Of a stretch of 5,829 bases of DNA, positions 1 to 4,534 are shown in pieces (the stretch's first letter is position 1; each line of letters starts with the position of its first letter). A program made the translations under genes and the position numbers. This DNA is from Sphingobacteriaceae bacterium (GTDB lineage: Bacteria; Bacteroidota; Bacteroidia; B-17B0; Aurantibacillaceae). The notes below the pieces were generated by a model. The model saw nothing but the letters and a program-made list of their open reading frames with translations. It ran no database searches and had not been told where the DNA came from. The stretch spans positions 1 to 5,829 of the forward strand of contig JAHEYE010000224.1 in NCBI GenBank assembly GCA_023251695.1, written 5' to 3'.

Positions 1-1413
1 GGAAAATAATTTTTTAATTGGAAGTAAATATGAATCCATGTCGAACAATGCTGAATCGGTTGCTGCCTTATAGGTAAGGAAAATACCAACCGGTAAAAAA
101 ATATAGAGCGGCAGCCACATGCCTATCCAGGGCTTTAATACTTCTTCAACGGTTAAAGCTTTGAAAGCCTCTGTAAAAATAAAATAAGCCAGAAAGAAAA
201 ACACGGCGATAACAACCGGTAAACCTAAACCCCCTTTTCTAATAATAGCACCTAAAGGCGCTCCCACAAAGAATAAAACGATGCAGGCGAAACAAACATT
301 TATTTTCTCGTGCCAGCCTATCGAAAAATCCATCTGATGGTATTCGTCTTCTTTGCTTCCGTCGTTAACCGAATCGATGAATCCGCTTGCAGAGCGTGCA
401 ATATTCATCGCATTCTCAACGCCGGAATTGAATTGCGGAGCGGTTAAACTTCCATAAAACTTCCGTATGTTAACCGGCTCACGTATTGGCTTCCGGATAA
501 AGACGGAGGTACGGTAAAAAAAATGTTCTTGTGCCTGTTTGTCCAAACGCGTATAACGGAGTTGTCTTTTTTTGTTGAGCGAATCTAATTCATCATCAAT
601 TTGCCAAACATTCATCATCTCATGGTGATGACCGAAGGCATTCTCATCTGTACGCTTCAGTTTAAAATCGGTCAACTCAATGTTTACGGTGAGTTCTTTA
701 AAATTTAATTGCGAATTGGATTTAGTGTCCGGTTTTCCTAATTCAGGAACTATTTGTTCGTATCGGTTACCATTTTTTAGTTTCACAATCAGGAAATTGG
801 TATCCCGGCTCATTTTCATTTCCCCACTATCGGCGTAGAGTTGCACGTTATTTCCTACATGCGCAGTATGATCGTAGATGAGGACGTTCCCCAAAGTATT
901 TCCGTCTTTGTCCTTTTTCCCTACACGCATTGAATAATCATCAATTTTGTTGTAAAAAATCCCCTCTTTTATATTCATGACCGGTTTAGCCTGCCTGATA
1001 TCCCACAAAAGCGATTGCGAACGCAGCATCACACCTGGTAAAATAAAATTATTGAAAATAAAAGTTAAAACTGCGAGAAAAATAACACAATAAAATACCG
1101 GTTTAATGATCCTGAATAAGGATAAACCTGATGATTTCATGGCGGCCAATTCGTAGTTTTCGGCCAGACTTCCAAACGTCATTATAGAGGCCAATAATAC
1201 CGCTAATGGTATGCATTTGGGTATAATGGCCAGCCAGGCATAAAAGAATAATTTGCCTAAAGTCCAAAAGCCCAATCCTTTGCCAATAAAATCGTCAAGG
1301 TATGTTATAACCACTTCAACCAAAAAAAACAAAAACACGCTCACAAACAGCGTTATCAGAAACGGGGGCAGAAAGGATTTGATAAGTAATGTATGTAGTT
1401 TTTTAACCTGCAC
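1..1413 (-). CDS. LptF/LptG family permease, C-terminus cut by window edge
   Basis: My translation gives 471 residues without a stop, reaching the left edge. The family (YjgP/YjgQ) forms the inner-membrane part of the Lpt ABC exporter that moves lipopolysaccharide to the outer membrane, with LptB2, LptC and LptA. The sequence shows the family plan: three N-terminal membrane segments (about residues 15-36, 57-82 and 103-125), a large periplasmic domain (about 126-370), then three more segments (about 371-392, 398-415 and 429-449). The stretch around residues 86-100 (ENYELAAMKSSGLS) is the typical cytoplasmic coupling loop after segment 2. The periplasmic part carries a His-rich, charged, possibly coiled stretch at about 260-295. 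The periplasmic domain is longer than in E. coli LptF or LptG, which is usual for the longer Bacteroidota member. I infer LptF rather than LptG from that length only. The start is GTG at 1413: an in-frame TAG lies at 1425-1423 with no other start codon between. No Shine-Dalgarno sequence is seen. Confidence 0.93.
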   Translation of the reverse strand, partial: MQVKKLHTLLIKSFLPPFLITLFVSVFLFFLVEVVITYLDDFIGKGLGFWTLGKLFFYAWLAIIPKCIPLAVLLASIMTFGSLAENYELAAMKSSGLSLFRIIKPVFYCVIFLAVLTFIFNNFILPGVMLRSQSLLWDIRQAKPVMNIKEGIFYNKIDDYSMRVGKKDKDGNTLGNVLIYDHTAHVGNNVQLYADSGEMKMSRDTNFLIVKLKNGNRYEQIVPELGKPDTKSNSQLNFKELTVNIELTDFKLKRTDENAFGHHHEMMNVWQIDDELDSLNKKRQLRYTRLDKQAQEHFFYRTSVFIRKPIREPVNIRKFYGSLTAPQFNSGVENAMNIARSASGFIDSVNDGSKEDEYHQMDFSIGWHEKINVCFACIVLFFVGAPLGAIIRKGGLGLPVVIAVFFFLAYFIFTEAFKALTVEEVLKPWIGMWLPLYIFLPVGIFLTYKAATDSALFDMDSYLLPIKKLFS

Positions 1414-1422
1414 TCTATGGCT

Positions 1423-1459
1423 CTAAGATACGTCGAAATTAAAAAACAACATATCTTAG
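1423..1459. repeat. Inverted repeat in the divergent spacer
   Basis: CTAAGATA (1423-1430) and its exact complement TATCTTAG (1452-1459) flank 21 bp in the spacer between the permease and the glycosyltransferase. It lies just upstream of the plus-strand -7 element and next to the permease start. It could be an operator, but 8-bp arms at this distance are expected by chance a few times in a window this size, so function is unproven. Confidence 0.3.
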
Positions 1460-1476
1460 TTATTAATCAAAATTGT

Positions 1477-1484
1477 TATTTTTG
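1477..1484 (+). promoter_or_regulatory. Candidate -7 element of the glycosyltransferase promoter
   Basis: TATTTTTG matches the Bacteroidota -7 consensus TAnnTTTG exactly. It ends 10 bp before the ATG at 1495. No clear TTG -33 element is present 17-20 bp upstream. It falls inside the longer reading frame that opens at 1417, which argues for the later start. A transcript beginning a few bases after the motif would have almost no leader. Confidence 0.5.
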
Positions 1485-1494
1485 TTTAAATATT

Positions 1495-2244
1495 ATGATT
1501 AATAATAAGAAAATAGTGGTTGTTCTTCCTGCGTATAACGCAGCTCTTACTTTAAAACGCACCTACGATGAAATTCCCTTTGATATTGTGGATGATGTGG
1601 TTTTAGTGGATGATTGCAGTAAGGATAATACAGTTGAAGTGGCAAAATCGGTTGGCATTAAGCACATAATTAGCCACGAAAAAAACAAAGGATATGGTGG
1701 TAATCAGAAAACATGTTACGATAAAGCACTCAGTTTGGGTGCGGATATTGTAGTGATGTTACATCCGGATTACCAATATACCCCGAAATTAATTCAGAGC
1801 TTAACTTACTTGTTAGCACACGATTTATATCCTGCTGCATTCGGTTCACGTATTTTAGGAGGTGGTGCCCTAAAGGGTGGGATGCCGATGTATAAATACA
1901 TTTTTAACCGTTGCCTCACTTTGACACAAAATATTTTAATCGGGCAAAAACTATCGGAATATCATACCGGTTACCGCGTTTTTTCAAAAGATATATTAGA
2001 AAAAATAAATTATCATGCAAATTCCGATGATTTTGTTTTTGATAACCAGATGATATCTCAAATATTTTATGCCGGATTCAGTATTGCCGAAGTAACCTGC
2101 CCTACTAAATATTTTCCGGAGGCCAGCTCAATTAATTTCAGCCGCAGCTTGAAATATGGATTGGGCGTTTTAGGAACTTCGTTCACCCATTTCTTTAACA
2201 AGATCGGACTAATGAAATCAGAAATTTATAAATCAAAGAAATAA
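1495..2244 (+). CDS. Family 2 glycosyltransferase, dolichol/polyprenyl-phosphate mannosyltransferase-like
   Basis: A 249-residue GT-A fold enzyme, expected to move a sugar from a nucleotide-sugar donor to a lipid or glycan acceptor at the cytoplasmic face of the membrane. It opens with the GT2 hallmark VVVLPAYNA (8-16), followed by VLVDDCSKDNT (36-46) for nucleotide binding. The place of the metal-binding DxD motif is taken by HPDYQY (90-95), a form I recall from this subgroup. Further conserved-looking blocks are GSRILGG (117-123), TGYRVFS (158-164) and the acidic SDDFVFD. No C-terminal membrane segments are seen, so it is a catalytic domain alone. The frame is open from 1417, but I chose ATG 1495 because homologous proteins begin right before this hallmark and the extension covers the promoter motif. 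The 7-bp gap to the next gene suggests an operon. Donor and acceptor cannot be read from sequence. Confidence 0.88.
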   Translation: MINNKKIVVVLPAYNAALTLKRTYDEIPFDIVDDVVLVDDCSKDNTVEVAKSVGIKHIISHEKNKGYGGNQKTCYDKALSLGADIVVMLHPDYQYTPKLIQSLTYLLAHDLYPAAFGSRILGGGALKGGMPMYKYIFNRCLTLTQNILIGQKLSEYHTGYRVFSKDILEKINYHANSDDFVFDNQMISQIFYAGFSIAEVTCPTKYFPEASSINFSRSLKYGLGVLGTSFTHFFNKIGLMKSEIYKSKK

Positions 2245-2251
2245 ATCTTCT

Positions 2252-2977
2252 ATGGCCGTTTACCGTTTCAGAGTTATAATAGAGGATAACGACGATGTTT
2301 ACCGCGACATTGATATAAAAGCCGCACAGACATTTGAGGAATTTCATAATTCCATTCAGGAAGCATTTAAGTTCGATAACAAACATGCGGCTTCTTTTTT
2401 TACGAGTGATGATTATTGGCGCAAAGGCCTGGAAATTACCTTACGCAAAGCTGATTTGGCATTGACCGAGGAAGAAATCCGTTTAAAAGTAGAACCGAAA
2501 AAATTAATGGCTGAGGCCAAAATTGCAAAGTACATCGAAACACCGCATCAACGTTTTGTTTACGTTTTTGATGAAAATGTACAATGGACCTTCTTATTGG
2601 AGATGATGAAAATCACAGGTGAAGAAGCAAAAGCAAAATATCCTTTAATTTCTAAAACTGTTGGAAATCCGCCTAAGCAATACAAACAGTTAAACATTAT
2701 TAAAGATGAAGACCCGGCCGATGCTTTATTAGCTGCTATTATGGGCGACAGTAAAGGAAAGAAGCCTGTTAAAAAAGATGAGGAAGAGCCTGAAGAGGAA
2801 AATGAAATTTATAAATCACTGAAGCAGGAAGGTGTTGATGCTGTTGACCTGGAAGGTTTGGACGCTGAGGAAGGCGAAGATGAAGTAGTTGAAGAGGGTG
2901 ATGATGGTGTGGAAGGAAGTGAAGATGATCAGGATGATTTCAGTATGGAGTCCCATGGCGAAGACGACGACCACTAA
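2252..2977 (+). CDS. pRiA4b ORF-3-like protein (IS1096 TnpR-family name) with acidic tail
   Basis: A 241-residue soluble protein. Residues about 3-150 resemble the plasmid pRiA4b ORF-3-like domain (Pfam PRiA4_ORF3): a beta-rich start YRFRVIIED, the pattern TFEEFHNSIQEAFKFDNKH (27-45) and a later QRFVYVFDENVQWTF segment (100-114). The family often carries the name 'IS1096 element passenger TnpR', but there is no serine-recombinase catalytic region here and no transposase or terminal repeats nearby, so mobility should not be inferred. The molecular function of the family is unknown to me. Residues 176-241 form a low-complexity acidic tail with 33 Asp/Glu and only two Lys, probably disordered, which could bind basic partners. 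The gene starts 7 bp after the glycosyltransferase stop with no room for a promoter, so the two are probably co-transcribed, ending at the hairpin at 2986-3018. Confidence 0.8.
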   Translation: MAVYRFRVIIEDNDDVYRDIDIKAAQTFEEFHNSIQEAFKFDNKHAASFFTSDDYWRKGLEITLRKADLALTEEEIRLKVEPKKLMAEAKIAKYIETPHQRFVYVFDENVQWTFLLEMMKITGEEAKAKYPLISKTVGNPPKQYKQLNIIKDEDPADALLAAIMGDSKGKKPVKKDEEEPEEENEIYKSLKQEGVDAVDLEGLDAEEGEDEVVEEGDDGVEGSEDDQDDFSMESHGEDDDH

Positions 2978-2985
2978 AAATAAAT

Positions 2986-3018
2986 AAAAAAACCCGTGAT
3001 GTTCTCACGGGTTTTTTT
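2986..3018. terminator. Bidirectional intrinsic terminator
   Basis: Seven A (2986-2992), stem CCCGTGA (2993-2999), five-base loop, stem TCACGGG (3005-3011), seven T (3012-3018). The stem is a perfect 7 bp, and the A and T tracts make it work on either strand. It sits between the end of the pRiA4b-like gene (2977) and the end of the convergent HU gene (3032), so it most likely stops transcription of both. Confidence 0.93.
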
Positions 3019-3031
3019 AATGAATTAAATT

Positions 3032-3310
3032 TTACTTTTTGTTTACCGTACCTGCTAAGTCAGCACCTGCCTTGAATTTTACGACACGCTTAGCTGCAAT
3101 TTTAATTTCCTTTCCGGTTTGCGGATTACGTCCTGTACGCGCAGCACGCTTTGCAACGGAGAAAGATCCGAAACCAACTAAACCGATACGCTCACCTTTT
3201 TTTAATGCTTTGTGAATGGAGTCGATGGTTGCATCCAATGCACGACCTGCATCTGCCTTAGTCAATTTTGCACTTGCTGCAATTGAATCAATTAATTCTG
3301 CTTTGTTCAT
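3032..3310 (-). CDS. hup: DNA-binding protein HU
   Basis: A 92-residue histone-like protein, close to the 90 residues of E. coli HU. It binds and bends DNA without strong sequence specificity as a dimer and compacts the nucleoid. The order is standard: N-terminal helices (about 1-40, MNKAELIDSIAA onward), the turn VGFGSF (45-50), and the beta arm with GRNPQTGKEI (60-69), where P63 is the residue that wedges between bases in HU/IHF proteins. Lysine and arginine are abundant throughout, as expected. The start ATG at 3310 follows an A-rich leader without a Shine-Dalgarno, and the residues that follow are the canonical HU N-terminus. The gene lies on the same strand as fmt, 196 bp downstream of it, and has its own strong promoter, so it is probably transcribed mainly alone and at a high level. 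Confidence 0.97.
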   Translation of the reverse strand: MNKAELIDSIAASAKLTKADAGRALDATIDSIHKALKKGERIGLVGFGSFSVAKRAARTGRNPQTGKEIKIAAKRVVKFKAGADLAGTVNKK

Positions 3311-3323
3311 TTTTAAATGTTTT

Positions 3324-3340
3324 AAAGATTAATAATCTTT
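3324..3340. promoter_or_regulatory. 17-bp palindrome in the HU leader
   Basis: AAAGATTA and TAATCTTT are exact complements around a single central base. The element lies between the predicted HU transcription start (near 3350) and the ATG at 3310, ending 13 bp before the ATG. As DNA it could be an operator just downstream of the promoter; as RNA it would form a weak AT-rich hairpin near the translation start. Either reading is inference. Confidence 0.5.
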
Positions 3341-3355
3341 TTTGTTGTGACGAAG

Positions 3356-3385
3356 CAAATGTATAATGTATAAAGAATTTGTCAA
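3356..3385 (-). promoter_or_regulatory. HU promoter, Bacteroidota type
   Basis: On the minus strand TTG (3385-3383), within TTGACA, is followed after 19 bp by TACATTTG (3363-3356), an exact match to TAnnTTTG. Both elements and their spacing fit the Bacteroidota vegetative sigma consensus. The predicted start of transcription is near 3350, leaving a leader of about 40 nt before the HU ATG. Confidence 0.8.
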
Positions 3386-3410
3386 GCGCGTCCGTCGAAA
3401 ACATTAAGCC

Positions 3411-3440
3411 TTTGTTCATAAATTCTGTTTTTGTTCATAA
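3411..3440. repeat. Two 11-bp direct repeats upstream of the HU promoter
   Basis: On the minus strand TTATGAACAAA occurs at 3440-3430 and again at 3421-3411, start-to-start distance 19 bp (close to two helical turns). The nearer copy ends 25 bp upstream of the -33 element. The placement suits paired sites for an activator or other regulator. The first nine bases of the HU coding sequence (ATGAACAAA, 3310-3302) repeat most of the motif. Confidence 0.5.
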
Positions 3441-3452
3441 GTGATTGGCTGA

Positions 3453-3473
3453 AACGCCCGTTTAACGGGGGTT
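3453..3473 (-). terminator. Hairpin after fmt, possible weak terminator
   Basis: CCCGTT (3457-3462) pairs with AACGGG (3464-3469) around one central base, and after a G-G mismatch three more pairs form (3453-3455 with 3471-3473). It lies 34 nt beyond the fmt stop on the minus strand. No T tract follows in that direction, so a classical intrinsic terminator is not supported; it may only stabilise the 3' end. Confidence 0.3.
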
Positions 3474-3532
3474 CCGGAGGATTTAGATTTTTAGATGGAA
3501 TAATTTTTAAGCGAAAACGGTGCCCTCCGGAA
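3472..3532 (-). repeat. Long-range inverted repeat around the fmt stop codon
   Basis: TTCCGGAGG (3472-3480) and CCTCCGGAA (3524-3532) are exact 9-bp complements enclosing 43 nt that include the fmt stop codon at 3507-3509. In the fmt transcript they could fold into a stem around the stop. A 9-bp match at such a distance can arise by chance in a window this long. Confidence 0.25.
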
Positions 3533-4448
3533 ATTTATACCCGCGCAAAAATTCTGCAGTTGTCATTTTCTTTTTTCCCTGCAATTGCAATTCTTTAATG
3601 CAGATGTATCCGTCTTTACATACTACATTTGCATAAGTCTTATTGTCGGTAAGAAGATGACCGTTAGTATCTGAATGCTCAGATTTATCTTTTATAGCTG
3701 TGATTATTTTAAGCGACATCACATTTCCCAAACTATCCTTAAATTCGATAAAGGCCCCCGGATAAGGCGACAAGCCTCTTATTAAATTATGAATTTCATC
3801 CACTGTTTTATTCCAGTCTATTTTACAGGTTTCTTTAAATATTTTGGGTGCATGCACAGCCTCTAAATCATTCTGCGCCTGTAAATCCGCATGCCCGCTT
3901 TCGATAGCCTTCACCGTTTTTAAAATCAGGCTCGCTCCTACTTTCATTAAATCATCATGCAATTCCCCTACGCTCATCGAATCTGTTATACTCACTTTCT
4001 GACTAAACAAAATATTTCCGGTGTCTATTTCATGCTTTAATTTGAAAGTAGTCACACCCGTTTCCCTCTCTCCGTTTATGATGGCCCAATTGATAGGTGC
4101 AGCACCTCTGTATTTAGGTAACAGAGATCCGTGAAGATTGTAGGTTCCAAGACGTGGCATGTTCCACACTTCTTCAGGCAGCATTCTGAATGCAACTACA
4201 ATTTGCAAATCAGCATTCAAGTTTTTTAATTCAGAAATAAATACGGGGTCTTTTAATTTTAAAGGCTGTAACACCTTAATGCCATTAGCCACAGCGAATT
4301 TTTTTACTGCGCTCTCCTGAATTTGCTGTCCACGCCCCGCGGGTTTGTCGGGTACAGTTACCACCCCAACAACATTGTAATGGTTTTTTATTAATATATC
4401 TAAAGAAGGCACCGCGAATTCGGGGGTACCCATAAATACTATTTTCAT
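3507..4448 (-). CDS. fmt: Methionyl-tRNA formyltransferase
   Basis: A 313-residue protein, the usual length of Fmt. It transfers a formyl group from 10-formyltetrahydrofolate to the amino group of Met-tRNA(fMet) in the cytoplasm, producing the initiator for protein synthesis. The N-terminal formyltransferase domain (about 1-206) starts with the typical MKIVFMGTPEFA and holds the loop PDKPAGRG (33-40). The conserved catalytic triad of the folate formyltransferase fold is visible as N104 and H106 in NLHGSLLPKYRG (104-115) and D142 in HEIDTGNI (139-146). The C-terminal tRNA-binding domain (about 207-313) has INW, RGLSPYPGAF (224-233) and the closing LQLQGKKKMTTAEFLRG (287-303). No key residue is missing. 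The ATG at 4448 gives exactly the family N-terminus. No clear promoter match lies upstream; TATATTAG, one base from the -7 consensus, is the best I see. HU follows downstream on the same strand. Confidence 0.97.
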   Translation of the reverse strand: MKIVFMGTPEFAVPSLDILIKNHYNVVGVVTVPDKPAGRGQQIQESAVKKFAVANGIKVLQPLKLKDPVFISELKNLNADLQIVVAFRMLPEEVWNMPRLGTYNLHGSLLPKYRGAAPINWAIINGERETGVTTFKLKHEIDTGNILFSQKVSITDSMSVGELHDDLMKVGASLILKTVKAIESGHADLQAQNDLEAVHAPKIFKETCKIDWNKTVDEIHNLIRGLSPYPGAFIEFKDSLGNVMSLKIITAIKDKSEHSDTNGHLLTDNKTYANVVCKDGYICIKELQLQGKKKMTTAEFLRGYKFPEGTVFA

Positions 4449-4498
4449 CAGCGAGTACTAATATACGAATTCATCTCTTTAATCTATTGAGTCCCACA

Positions 4499-4514
4499 GT
4501 CTCTTCTGTCTCTT
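4499..4514 (+). repeat. Short tandem motif upstream of the transporter
   Basis: GTCTCTT occurs at 4499-4505 and 4508-4514, 9 bp apart, and its core TCTCTT occurs again at 4474-4479. The pair covers the place where a -33 element would be expected for the -7 motif at 4522-4529, and no TTG is found there. It could be a site for an activator replacing the -33 contact, but the motif is short and the reading speculative. Confidence 0.25.
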
Positions 4515-4521
4515 AAAATGT

Positions 4522-4529
4522 TACATTTG
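4522..4529 (+). promoter_or_regulatory. Candidate -7 element of the transporter promoter
   Basis: TACATTTG matches TAnnTTTG exactly and is the same octamer as in the HU promoter. It ends only 5 bp before the ATG at 4535. It also sits within the small palindrome TTACA-TT-TGTAA (4521-4532). No TTG lies at the normal -33 distance. If used, transcription would start at or within a few bases of the start codon. Confidence 0.45.
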
Positions 4530-4534
4530 TAAAG

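Noticed and set aside
1417..1494. N-terminal extension of the glycosyltransferase from ATG 1417
   Set aside because: The 26 extra residues precede the normal GT2 N-terminus, are not family-like, and overlap the TAnnTTTG promoter motif.
1460..1497. Minus-strand promoter for the permease (CAATTTTG, 1475-1468)
   Set aside because: It differs from TAnnTTTG at the first base and has no TTG at the right distance, so I do not call it.
2195..2386. Minus-strand frame of 63 codons
   Set aside because: It lies across the end of the glycosyltransferase and the start of the pRiA4b-like gene, both well supported; its product has no recognisable features.
2252..2977. Mobile element suggested by the 'IS1096 passenger / TnpR' family name
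   Set aside because: No transposase, terminal inverted repeats, target duplications or resolvase catalytic motif are visible, and the gene sits in a compact operon.
3291..3419. Minus-strand small frame starting at an upstream ATGAACAAA copy
   Set aside because: It runs through the HU promoter and into hup in a different frame, so it would not be on the HU transcript and has no sign of coding.
3482..3496. TTTAGAT direct repeat (3482-3488 and 3490-3496)
   Set aside because: A 7-bp AT-rich repeat is common by chance and has no context to support a function.
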